Of a DNA stretch of 64,000 nt, positions 34,941 to 42,055 are shown in pieces (position 1 is the first letter of the stretch; each line of letters opens with the position of its first letter). The DNA comes from JAJPXC01 sp964520525 (GTDB lineage Bacteria > Bacteroidota > Bacteroidia > Bacteroidales > Muribaculaceae): the NCBI GenBank assembly GCA_964520525.1, contig CAZFNR010000004.1:1-64000 (forward strand), in the 5' to 3' direction. A program made the position numbers and the translations under genes. The notes beneath the pieces are model-generated. The model worked only from the letters and a program-made list of their open reading frames with translations, ran no database searches and was not told where the DNA came from.

Positions 34941-35963
34941 CTATTTTTTTAATTGGTTGGTCATGACAGTCTCGGCTTTGACTAGCTCCGACCCGCGATA
35001 AAGCTGATTGCCTGCCGAATCGGTCACGATGAAAAACGGCAACCGGTCAATCGCGAGCGGCGCGACCGACGCAGCGGCAGCCGCTCCCGGGGCCCACGCT
35101 TGTGTCCATGTGGCCGAGTCATTCTCTATCGCCTGTTTCCATTGCACGGTGTCGGCATCAAGCGAAATATCGAGGATGAGCCTGTCGGCTCCTGAGGTGG
35201 CTTTTGCGAGACGTTTCAGAGCCTTTACGATTGAATCGTTACGCCCGCTCCCGGCGGTGGATAGAGATATCATAGAGGCTTTGTGGCGCGTGGTGCGGTA
35301 AGTGGTCATAGAGTCTTTGAGGCAATATAGGCGCAACTCCTTGACCGGGCTAAGCGCCGATTTGTCATTCACAGAGGCGAGCAACTCGGCATAGCCATCA
35401 AGCAAAGATGACGGACGTGCGGCGGGGTCAATGCTGTCGAGCAGCTTCTGCGCGCCGGCGGGGTCAGACGCGGCGTCGTAGAGCGAGACAAGCAGCAACG
35501 GTGACAACGGGTCGGAAGGGTTTTGCTCGACATATCGCGCCACAAGCGCATTTACGGCGGTATTGTCGCCACGAGCGAGCGTGTCGGAGTTGCCGCGCAG
35601 GAAGTCGGCCCAACGTTCCGACAGGTCGTTGCCCTGTATAGTTACGTCGTAGGGGTTGTGATAATTGAATTCACACTTGATTGTTTCGCCGTTTTTAGCC
35701 ACGAAACGGCCTAACAGCCGGCGGTCGGAGGTGTACAGCTCTACCAATGTCGGCACTGCCGCCCTCGCCGTGATACTGAACTTGCCGTCAATAACCATCG
35801 CGGGGAGCATTTTAACCGCCCCGTCGGCATAATAGACGGCTCGGAGATTCTGCCGCCCGACCCCGTCAATGCGCCCCTCGACATTAAAAGAATCGCTTCC
35901 GCACGCCGCGAGGACCACGGCAAGCAAGACCGACAGGAGGCATAAATATCCGTGTTTAAGCAT
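34941..35963 (-). CDS. DUF4369 lipoprotein with degenerate thioredoxin-like domain
   Basis: A 340-residue lipoprotein with signal peptide and lipobox LAAC (Cys21). The N-terminal part (about 25-120) is DUF4369-like (NVEGRIDGVGRQNLRAVYY ... MVIDGKFSITA). The C-terminal part resembles the thioredoxin-like domain usually joined to it (LILDISLDADTVQWKQAIEND ... TWTQAW ... LPFFIVTDSAGN), but no CXXC is present; the expected position reads AGSGRND. Only the lipidated Cys and one internal Cys (LYCLKD) are seen. It is probably a binding or structural protein without thiol-redox activity. It is directly upstream of comM on the same strand. Confidence 0.75.
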   Translation of the reverse strand: MLKHGYLCLLSVLLAVVLAACGSDSFNVEGRIDGVGRQNLRAVYYADGAVKMLPAMVIDGKFSITARAAVPTLVELYTSDRRLLGRFVAKNGETIKCEFNYHNPYDVTIQGNDLSERWADFLRGNSDTLARGDNTAVNALVARYVEQNPSDPLSPLLLVSLYDAASDPAGAQKLLDSIDPAARPSSLLDGYAELLASVNDKSALSPVKELRLYCLKDSMTTYRTTRHKASMISLSTAGSGRNDSIVKALKRLAKATSGADRLILDISLDADTVQWKQAIENDSATWTQAWAPGAAAAASVAPLAIDRLPFFIVTDSAGNQLYRGSELVKAETVMTNQLKK

Positions 35964-35981
35964 ATCTAATCAGTTTATCCA

Positions 35982-35989
35982 CAAAGATA
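35982..35989 (-). promoter_or_regulatory. -7 box (TATCTTTG) upstream of the DUF4369 lipoprotein gene
   Basis: CAAAGATA on the plus strand is TATCTTTG on the minus strand, an exact match 19 bases from the start codon. No clear -33 TTG. A single DnaA-box-like TTATCCACA (35975-35983) overlaps it and is probably chance. Confidence 0.6.
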
Positions 35990-36057
35990 GCAAGAGATAG
36001 CGGAGTTAGGGACATATTTTTCGACAAAAATATCATAATCGGGAAACGCAATATTTA

Positions 36058-36065
36058 TAACTTCG
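36058..36065 (+). promoter_or_regulatory. Possible -7 box (TAACTTCG) upstream of pldA
   Basis: One mismatch from TAnnTTTG and only 7 bases from the ATG at 36072, which would leave almost no leader. It is the same variant as upstream of panB. Confidence 0.3.
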
Positions 36066-36071
36066 CGAATT

Positions 36072-36914
36072 ATGCGATTGATACCGATATTTCTGCTCTT
36101 GTGCGTTTCGCTGTTCGCACCTCTGGCGGCTGAGGCTCAGATAGTCTCGGTCGACTCGACGGTGATTGACACCGACTCGCTCCGGCGAGAGTTTGACAAC
36201 GGCCCTTATTTCGGGCTATACAAAGACAATTACTTCATCTTCGGGACTGCCTTAGGCCAAACGCCCACCGACAAAAACACCAACGTCAAGTTTCAGATAT
36301 CGGTCTCACAGCGTCTCACCAAAAGCACACTGCCGTGGGGAACCTATCTGTATCTGTTCTACACGCAAAAATGCTTCTGGAACGTGTGTGAGGAGTCGTT
36401 TCCGATGACCGACCTGAACTTCAACCCCGGTATCGGACTCGCCAAGCCGCTGTTTGTCAAAGACCGCTTTATCGGCAAGTTGATGATGGTGTTGGAGCAT
36501 GAGAGCAATGGCCGCGACGGCGACGATTCGCGCTCATGGAACCGCATAACGTTCGGTTCTAACATCATGATAGACCCTAATTTCATGGTCTACGGCAAAG
36601 TGTGGATTCCCATCGTTGACGGCGAAAACAACCGCGACATCCTCGACTATTGCGGCATCTACCAGATTGGGACATCGGTCATGTCGCCCAACCGCAAGTT
36701 TGGAGCGTCGGTCAATCTCGTGAAACGCCATGGATGGAATCTCAACTACAACACGACGATAGAGTTCAGCTACAGGTTTAACAACAACCAGAATCAGTAT
36801 CTTTTCATGCAGTATTATAACGGGTATGGCGAGGGGTTGCTCGAATATAATAAGTTTCACACCGAGCTGCGCGTCGGCATCGTCATAAAACCCAGGCTTT
36901 TCAGCGACTATTGA
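36072..36914 (+). CDS. pldA: Outer-membrane phospholipase A
   Basis: A 280-residue outer-membrane barrel enzyme that hydrolyses acyl chains of phospholipids reaching the outer leaflet, helping keep lipid asymmetry. There is a signal peptide (about 1-23). The catalytic stretch LEHESNGRDGDDSRSWNR (about 142-159) contains the His, the Ser two residues later and the Asn of the OMPLA triad. The barrel strands then follow, including QYLFMQYYNGYGEGLLEYN (about 242-260) and the final VGIVIKPRLF. The length fits the family. The gene is convergent with the DUF2752 gene, with a 7-base overlap. Confidence 0.9.
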   Translation: MRLIPIFLLLCVSLFAPLAAEAQIVSVDSTVIDTDSLRREFDNGPYFGLYKDNYFIFGTALGQTPTDKNTNVKFQISVSQRLTKSTLPWGTYLYLFYTQKCFWNVCEESFPMTDLNFNPGIGLAKPLFVKDRFIGKLMMVLEHESNGRDGDDSRSWNRITFGSNIMIDPNFMVYGKVWIPIVDGENNRDILDYCGIYQIGTSVMSPNRKFGASVNLVKRHGWNLNYNTTIEFSYRFNNNQNQYLFMQYYNGYGEGLLEYNKFHTELRVGIVIKPRLFSDY

Positions 36915-37279
36915 TTTCTTACTATCCACCAAGCGACAACCGCCACCGCTGCCGCTAAAATCGTCCATTTCGACAGCACCGCGCGATGGAAGCGCGGCCA
37001 ACACTCCCTGCCGGCCTCGACAACAATCAGAAACAGGGCCACAGGGGCCGCAATCAGCGCAAAAGCATTATACCCCCACGCCGCCGCTAAATCGCCGTGT
37101 AGCAACGCCTGAAAAGCCCGTTGCGACCCGCAACCGGGGCAGTCGAACCCGGTCAGCGCCTTTATGCCGCAGCGCAACGGGGGAGCGCCGTAAGAAGAGT
37201 GGGTCAGATAGAGCACAAAAATGACGGAGGCGACCGCAAGAGCCACCACCGTCAGTATCAATCGAGTCCTGCCGCCCAC
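36908..37279 (-). CDS. DUF2752 membrane protein
   Basis: A small membrane protein of the DUF2752 family, recognised by FDCPGCGSQRAFQALLHGDLAAAW, with two or three transmembrane helices. The start is uncertain: a GTG at 37279 gives a positively charged N-terminus before the first helix; a TTG at 37261 would overlap the upstream stop by four bases (TTGA); an ATG at 37366 would overlap the GYF gene by over 100 bases and seems unlikely. The function is unknown. It is the last gene in the minus-strand run that begins at uvrC or apt. Confidence 0.75.
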   Translation of the reverse strand: MGGRTRLILTVVALAVASVIFVLYLTHSSYGAPPLRCGIKALTGFDCPGCGSQRAFQALLHGDLAAAWGYNAFALIAAPVALFLIVVEAGRECWPRFHRAVLSKWTILAAAVAVVAWWIVRNQ

Positions 37280-37800
37280 AGAAACGATAATAGATTTGTC
37301 ACAACAACAAACACGCCCTGAATCAAGCCGAACACCATGCTGAGGATGAGCCACACGGAAGCCCATTTCGACGCGTCGCGCGCTCCGGCATAGTCGCCTT
37401 GGTCATACCGGTTGCGCGCCATCGACGAGTAGATGATGCCAATGATTCCGGTAGGTAAGCAACAAAGCACCGTGGCCGCGATGTTCCACCCGAGATAGGT
37501 GGATGGCATGGGAGGCCGGTCGTCGTTGCTGTCGGGGGTATGCCACTCTGAGCTGCCGCAGCTTTGCCGCGGGGCGGGGGTGACAGGCGACGGCGGCGGA
37601 GTCGAGTAGTCGAGTTGTTGGGAATGATAAGCTTCATTGACCGAAAAATATCCGGCTAAATCCCTCACGGAGCCGGCGGGGACCCACTCGGTCATCCCTT
37701 GACGCCACACGGGTGTCGACGGCGTAATGCCGCGCCTAATCATATCGGCCACTCCGTATGGGCCTTGAGCTTTTCCGTCAATGATAATCCAATACTCCAT
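37258..37800 (-). CDS. GYF-like plus CD225/dispanin-type membrane protein
   Basis: A 180-residue protein. Residues 1-52 are a GYF_2-type domain (EYWIIIDGKAQGPYGVADMI, then VWRQGMTEWVPAGSV). A proline-rich linker (about 70-105) leads to a CD225-like region with two helices: NIAATVLCCLPTGIIGIIYS (about 107-126), then ARNRYDQGDYAGARDASKWA and a second helix. The CLPTG turn and the A-W helix motif are typical of bacterial CD225 proteins. The role is unknown. It pairs conceptually with the GYF-TM2 protein at 21757. Confidence 0.85.
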   Translation of the reverse strand: MEYWIIIDGKAQGPYGVADMIRRGITPSTPVWRQGMTEWVPAGSVRDLAGYFSVNEAYHSQQLDYSTPPPSPVTPAPRQSCGSSEWHTPDSNDDRPPMPSTYLGWNIAATVLCCLPTGIIGIIYSSMARNRYDQGDYAGARDASKWASVWLILSMVFGLIQGVFVVVTNLLSFLWAAGLD

Positions 37801-37814
37801 TTTGTCGATATCGA

Positions 37815-38699
37815 TTAGAAAAATTTGGTTTCTTCGCCGAGGATATCACCGAGAAGCGTGTTGGCAAGACGGCTCGCGCCCAGACGGAAATACTCGTTAG
37901 TGAGCCATTGCTCGCCAAGCACTTCCTTGACTACCGTATAATATTTTACGGCGTCGGCGGTTGTGGCAACCCCTCCGGCGGCTTTGAGTCCCACCATGTT
38001 GCCGGTTTTCTCGTGATACTCCTTGACAGCTTGAGCCATCACATACATGGCTTCGAGCGATGCGCCGGGGTATCCCTTGCCCGTCGATGTTTTCAGGAAA
38101 TCGGCGCCAGAATATAACGACAGCACTGAAGCGGCTTTAATGTTGGCGGCAGACTTCAAGGCACCGGTCTCGAGGATGACCTTCAGTTTCGAGCCGCGGC
38201 ACGAATGTTTGATTTCGGCAAGCTCGTCGCACACCTCCTCCCAGTCGCCGTCGAGGAAGTTGCCCAGATTAATTACCACGTCAATCTCATCGGCTCCCCC
38301 CTCGACAGCAAGCGCCGTCTCGGCTATCTTCACTTCGGGGAATGTCTGTGACGAGGGGAAGCCTCCCGACACACAAGCGATTTCGACATCGGTCACCTCA
38401 AGCACCGTGCGGACAATCTGCGCGAAATTGGGATAGACGCAGATAGCAGCCACATTTTTGAGCTCGGGGTGCTCCTCGTCAAAAGCGTTGACACGCTCCA
38501 CAAACCGGGCAACCGACTGAGGGGAGTCGGTGGCGTTGAGCGTCGTGAGGTCAATCGTGTTGAAAAGGAATTTGTAAACCTCTTTATTGTTGTTTTCGTC
38601 GAAGTGCTCTGTCAGAATCTTCTCGACTGCGGCCTGAACTTGCGCATCGTCTTCAATCACTGTCGATGCGGCAACGGTGTCATGATATTTATCAGCCAT
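37815..38699 (-). CDS. deoC: Deoxyribose-phosphate aldolase
   Basis: A 294-residue class I aldolase splitting deoxyribose 5-phosphate into acetaldehyde and glyceraldehyde 3-phosphate. The Schiff-base Lys lies in DFLKTSTGKG (about 193-202), and the second Lys in GLKAAGGV (about 232-239). EIDVVINLG (about 138-146) supplies the conserved Asp and Asn. The N-terminal extension (about 60 residues) is typical of the longer Bacteroidetes form. It follows the MazG-like gene by 18 bases and precedes the GYF protein by 14, suggesting one transcript. Confidence 0.93.
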   Translation of the reverse strand: MADKYHDTVAASTVIEDDAQVQAAVEKILTEHFDENNNKEVYKFLFNTIDLTTLNATDSPQSVARFVERVNAFDEEHPELKNVAAICVYPNFAQIVRTVLEVTDVEIACVSGGFPSSQTFPEVKIAETALAVEGGADEIDVVINLGNFLDGDWEEVCDELAEIKHSCRGSKLKVILETGALKSAANIKAASVLSLYSGADFLKTSTGKGYPGASLEAMYVMAQAVKEYHEKTGNMVGLKAAGGVATTADAVKYYTVVKEVLGEQWLTNEYFRLGASRLANTLLGDILGEETKFF

Positions 38700-38717
38700 C
38701 TCTTAAAAAAAGTTTGG

Positions 38718-39077
38718 TTAAGGATTCGGGTTATTTAATTTGGGATTGGAGCGATGCCGCTCTTTATCCCTAACGGTTTTCTTCGCGATATTGTTGCGGA
38801 ACGCCTCGGTCAAGTCTACTCCGGTCTGATTGGCTATTGCCACTGTCACCCAAAGGAGGTCGGCCAATTCATCGGCAAGGTCATCTTTCTCGCCGGGTTT
38901 AAACGACTGGTCGCCGTAGCGGCGAGCCATTATGCGCGCCACCTCGCCGGTCTCCTCGGCAAGGACAGCCATGTTGGTGAGCGGTGAGAAATAACGCACC
39001 CCTACGGTGGTTATCCATTCATCGACAATAGCCTGAACCCTGGCGATGGTTAGCTGACGGTCATTTAAATCATCCAT
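38718..39077 (-). CDS. MazG-like nucleotide pyrophosphohydrolase
   Basis: A 119-residue all-helical nucleotide pyrophosphohydrolase. I start it at the ATG at 39077 because the -7 box at 39087-39094 lies inside the longer frame (to 39119). The metal site is recognisable as EETGE (about 41-45) and DELADLLW (about 67-74). Members of this family cleave NTPs to NMP and pyrophosphate, often as house-cleaning enzymes; the specific nucleotide is not readable. It is upstream of deoC. Confidence 0.85.
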   Translation of the reverse strand: MDDLNDRQLTIARVQAIVDEWITTVGVRYFSPLTNMAVLAEETGEVARIMARRYGDQSFKPGEKDDLADELADLLWVTVAIANQTGVDLTEAFRNNIAKKTVRDKERHRSNPKLNNPNP

Positions 39078-39086
39078 ATCGGAAAG

Positions 39087-39094
39087 CAAACTTA
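39087..39094 (-). promoter_or_regulatory. -7 box (TAAGTTTG) upstream of the MazG-like gene
   Basis: CAAACTTA on the plus strand reads TAAGTTTG on the minus strand. It is an exact match, placed 10 bases upstream of the ATG at 39077 and inside the 71-base gap after dtd. It could start a MazG-deoC-GYF-DUF2752 transcript. Confidence 0.55.
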
Positions 39095-39148
39095 CAAAAT
39101 TTCCGTGATTACGCCACACAATCGGTCAATAAAAAGCCTGATTGCGCA

Positions 39149-39601
39149 TCATTCTTTGAGCCGAGAGTCGATTATGATGGTCACAGGGCCGTCGTTGACA
39201 AGCGACACAATCATGTGAGCGCCAAAGACTCCTCGCTCTACCGGATGACCAATCTGTTCACCCACTAAGCGGCAATATTCGTCATAGAGCGACGTGGCAA
39301 GCTCGTGGCGGGCAGCACGGATATAACTCGGGCGGTTACCTTTGCGGGTTGATGCTGTCAACGTGAACTGACTGACAGCCAATACGTTACCCTCTATATC
39401 GACAACTGATTTATTCATGACGCCATTCTCATCGTCAAAAATTCTGAGGGCTACCGTTTTCTGGGCGAGCCACTTGGCATCGTCGATAGTGTCGTCGTTC
39501 TCGACCCCGACAAGCACCATCAGCCCGCGGCCGATGCTACCTTTTACCACTCCGTCGACAGCCACCGAAGCCTCGGCGGCGCGTTGTATCACGATTCTCA
39601 T
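39149..39601 (-). CDS. dtd: D-aminoacyl-tRNA deacylase
   Basis: A 150-residue enzyme that removes D-amino acids (and glycine) from tRNA. The two signature motifs are present: SQFTL (about 77-81) and NDGPVT (about 136-141), the latter standing in for the usual GPVT cross-subunit loop. The N-terminus MRIVIQRAAEASVAVDG is typical. It overlaps the uvrC stop by four bases, so the two are translationally coupled. Confidence 0.95.
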   Translation of the reverse strand: MRIVIQRAAEASVAVDGVVKGSIGRGLMVLVGVENDDTIDDAKWLAQKTVALRIFDDENGVMNKSVVDIEGNVLAVSQFTLTASTRKGNRPSYIRAARHELATSLYDEYCRLVGEQIGHPVERGVFGAHMIVSLVNDGPVTIIIDSRLKE

Positions 39602-41412
39602 TTTTCTTTATTGTTGAAATATTCTACCAATATTCTCGCCTTGGCCGGCCCTACCACTTTAGCGATTTCGCTCTCGTGCGCCTCCTTCAGACGTTTCACG
39701 CTCTTAAAGGCGGTCAGCAGCTCGCTCGATGTTTTATCGCCTATACCCTTTATGCCGTCGAGCTCCGAGACAATTTGCCCCTTGCTGCGGCGGTTTCGGT
39801 GGTGGGTTATGCCGAAACGGTGGGCTTCGTCGCGCAGCTGTTGGACGACTCTGAGCGATTCGGAGTTTTTGTCGATATACAGAGGCACGCTGTCGCCGGG
39901 GAAATAAATTTCCTCAAGCCGCTTGGCGATACCGACCACAGCTATCACCCCGCGAAGCCCCATCTCGTCGAGGGCTTCGACCGCCGCGCTCAACTGCCCT
40001 TTGCCGCCGTCGACGACTATCAACTGGGGCAACTGTTCGCCCTCGGTCATCATGCGCGTGTAACGGCGCGTAAGCACCTCCTTCATCGAGGCGAAATCAT
40101 CGGGGCCTGTCACGGTTTTGATGTTGAAGTGACGGTAATCTTTTTTAGATGGCCGGGCATCACGGAAAACCACACACGAAGCGACAGGGTTAGTACCCTG
40201 GATATTGGAGTTGTCGAAACATTCCACATGGCGTGGCAACTCGGTGAGCCTGAAGTCGCGCTTCATGCGTTCGAGAATCCGCTCCGTCCGCTGCTCGGGG
40301 TCGGTCTTTTCAAGATGCTTCAGAGCGTCAATTTTGTTTTGCCTGGCATTGCGCGTCGACACCTGAAGCAATTTCGCCTTGTCGCCGCGCTGCGGGATGA
40401 TGAACTCAATCCCTTCCTCCTCTACATCGGGGAGCAATGGCACTATGACCTCATCGTAGGCTATGCCGAATCGCTGCCTGATTTCATCCATGGCATAAGC
40501 GAGCAGCTGGGCTTGTGATTCGTCGAGCCGACGGCGATAGCGGAGAGTGAGGCTTCTGACAACCGCGCCGCGGCGAACGCGCATATAATTTATGTAGACC
40601 TCGCGGTCGTCATCATCGATTCCAAACACGTCGACATCGTTGATAGTGGCACTTACGATGACGCTCTTTGCCCGATAACGCTCTACTAACTTATAACGAA
40701 TTTTCTGCTCCTCGGCTTCTTCAAAGCGCAATTCGCTCGCAAGTCGCTGCATTTCAGCGCGTAAGTATTCCATAAGCTCGCCGGTTTCCCCTCTGAGAAT
40801 TTGACGGACGCGTTCGATGTATCCCTGGTAAGCGTCTACGCTAATCTCACCGACGCAACAGCCGCGGCACTTCTTGATATGATACTCCAGACAGAGCCTC
40901 CCCTTGCCACGGTCAAGATAGTCGGGGGTTATGGGTATGCGGCAGGTGCGAATGGGGAACAGCTCCCTTATCAAGTCGAGCACCGCACGGGCAGAACCGA
41001 CATCAGCGTAAGGGCCGAAAAATTTTGAGCCGTCCTTAACTTTTGTCCTCGTCAGAAAAACCCGCGGATAAAGTTCATTGGTCACCACAATCCACGGATA
41101 AGACTTGTCATCTTTGAGTAACACGTTGTAGCGCGGCTGATATTCCTTAATCATTGAATTTTCAAGATTCAGGGCATCTTGTTCAGTAGGCACAACGATA
41201 TATGACATATCAGCTATTGCCCGCACCAACAGATTGGTGCGCGTCGAGAGGTGCGTATGGTTGAAATATGACGATACGCGGCGTTTCAAGTTTTTGGCTT
41301 TTCCGACATAAATCACCTTTCCCTCGGCGTCGTAATACATATAGACGCCGGGGGTGTCGGGGAGAATAGATACCTTTTCTTTCAGCTCAGCCGATTTTTC
41401 ATGCTTGGCCAT
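39598..41412 (-). CDS. uvrC: UvrABC excinuclease subunit C
   Basis: A 604-residue nucleotide-excision repair nuclease making both incisions around a lesion loaded by UvrB. The N-terminal GIY-YIG domain has PGVYMYYDAEG and VIYVGKAKNLKRR (about 20-46). A Cys cluster follows (CRGCCVGE, about 183-190), then the UVR segment (LRFEEAEEQKIRY, about 221-233). The RNase H-like domain has CFDNSNIQG (about 393-401) and IVVDGGKGQL (about 467-476). Helix-hairpin-helix motifs close the protein (DGIKGIGDKTSSELL). All parts are intact. Confidence 0.95.
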   Translation of the reverse strand: MAKHEKSAELKEKVSILPDTPGVYMYYDAEGKVIYVGKAKNLKRRVSSYFNHTHLSTRTNLLVRAIADMSYIVVPTEQDALNLENSMIKEYQPRYNVLLKDDKSYPWIVVTNELYPRVFLTRTKVKDGSKFFGPYADVGSARAVLDLIRELFPIRTCRIPITPDYLDRGKGRLCLEYHIKKCRGCCVGEISVDAYQGYIERVRQILRGETGELMEYLRAEMQRLASELRFEEAEEQKIRYKLVERYRAKSVIVSATINDVDVFGIDDDDREVYINYMRVRRGAVVRSLTLRYRRRLDESQAQLLAYAMDEIRQRFGIAYDEVIVPLLPDVEEEGIEFIIPQRGDKAKLLQVSTRNARQNKIDALKHLEKTDPEQRTERILERMKRDFRLTELPRHVECFDNSNIQGTNPVASCVVFRDARPSKKDYRHFNIKTVTGPDDFASMKEVLTRRYTRMMTEGEQLPQLIVVDGGKGQLSAAVEALDEMGLRGVIAVVGIAKRLEEIYFPGDSVPLYIDKNSESLRVVQQLRDEAHRFGITHHRNRRSKGQIVSELDGIKGIGDKTSSELLTAFKSVKRLKEAHESEIAKVVGPAKARILVEYFNNKEK

Positions 41413-41465
41413 AGGCGATTTCTCGGAAGCTCAAAACTTGGCGGAAGCGAAAAACCGCTTGCTGA

Positions 41466-41984
41466 TTAGTATTTTATCAAAGATGTCACTTCGGCATCGG
41501 CAGGAAGCGCGTCGCGACCATTAAGGCCGGTCAACTCGATGATGAAGTTGACATATATCTTTTTGGGGTTAAACTGCTTGACGAGATTGTAGGCAGCCGC
41601 CATGGTGCCGCCGGTGGCAAGCACGTCATCGTGAATCACAACGATGTCATCTTCGGAAATCGCATCGCGATGAATCTCGATAGTGTCTTTGCCATACTCC
41701 TTATCGTATGTTGCCGAAATGGTATCGGCGGGCAGCTTTCCGGGTTTGCGACAAGGCACGAAACCCGCGCCGAGTTCAAAAGCGAGAATCGAACCGCCGA
41801 TGAATCCGCGCGATTCGATGCCGACCACCTTAGTCACGCATTTGTCGCGGTAGATTTGCGACAAGTCCCAACCGATAACGTGCAATGCGCGCGGGTCCTT
41901 GAACGCGGTAGTCAGGTCTTTGAACAGGACACCTTTCTGAGGGAAATCGGCTACATCGCGGATTTTTGATTTAATGTACTCCAT
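41466..41984 (-). CDS. apt: Adenine phosphoribosyltransferase
   Basis: A 172-residue purine salvage enzyme making AMP from adenine and phosphoribosyl pyrophosphate. The PRPP-binding motif is DIVVIHDDVLATGGTMAAA (about 113-131). The N-terminal IRDVADFPQKGVLFKDLT (about 8-25) and ESRGFIGG (about 58-65) are typical. It lies between mnmG and uvrC on the same strand, with the parS-like site just upstream. I found no -7 box in the 71-base gap. Confidence 0.95.
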   Translation of the reverse strand: MEYIKSKIRDVADFPQKGVLFKDLTTAFKDPRALHVIGWDLSQIYRDKCVTKVVGIESRGFIGGSILAFELGAGFVPCRKPGKLPADTISATYDKEYGKDTIEIHRDAISEDDIVVIHDDVLATGGTMAAAYNLVKQFNPKKIYVNFIIELTGLNGRDALPADAEVTSLIKY

Positions 41985-42029
41985 TTTTTCTATTCGGTAT
42001 TAATTGTTTGATATTTTGCGATATATAAA

Positions 42030-42045
42030 TGTTCCACGTGAAACA
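42030..42045. other. parS: parS-like centromere site (ParB binding)
   Basis: TGTTCCACGTGAAACA is a 16-base near-palindrome, differing from the perfect form of the widely conserved bacterial parS (TGTTTCACGTGAAACA) by one base. The fifth position is variable in known sites. It lies in the 71-base gap between mnmG and apt. parA and parB are not in the window. Confidence 0.8.
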
Positions 42046-42055
42046 CTAAAAGCGG

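Noticed and set aside
35975..35983. DnaA-box-like TTATCCACA
   Set aside because: It is a single exact 9-mer, which is expected by chance in 64 kb. No second box or AT-rich unwinding region lies nearby, so it is not evidence for an origin.
39676..40518. Long open frame (280 codons) opposite uvrC
   Set aside because: It is fully inside uvrC on the other strand, resembles no family, and follows from uvrC codon bias.
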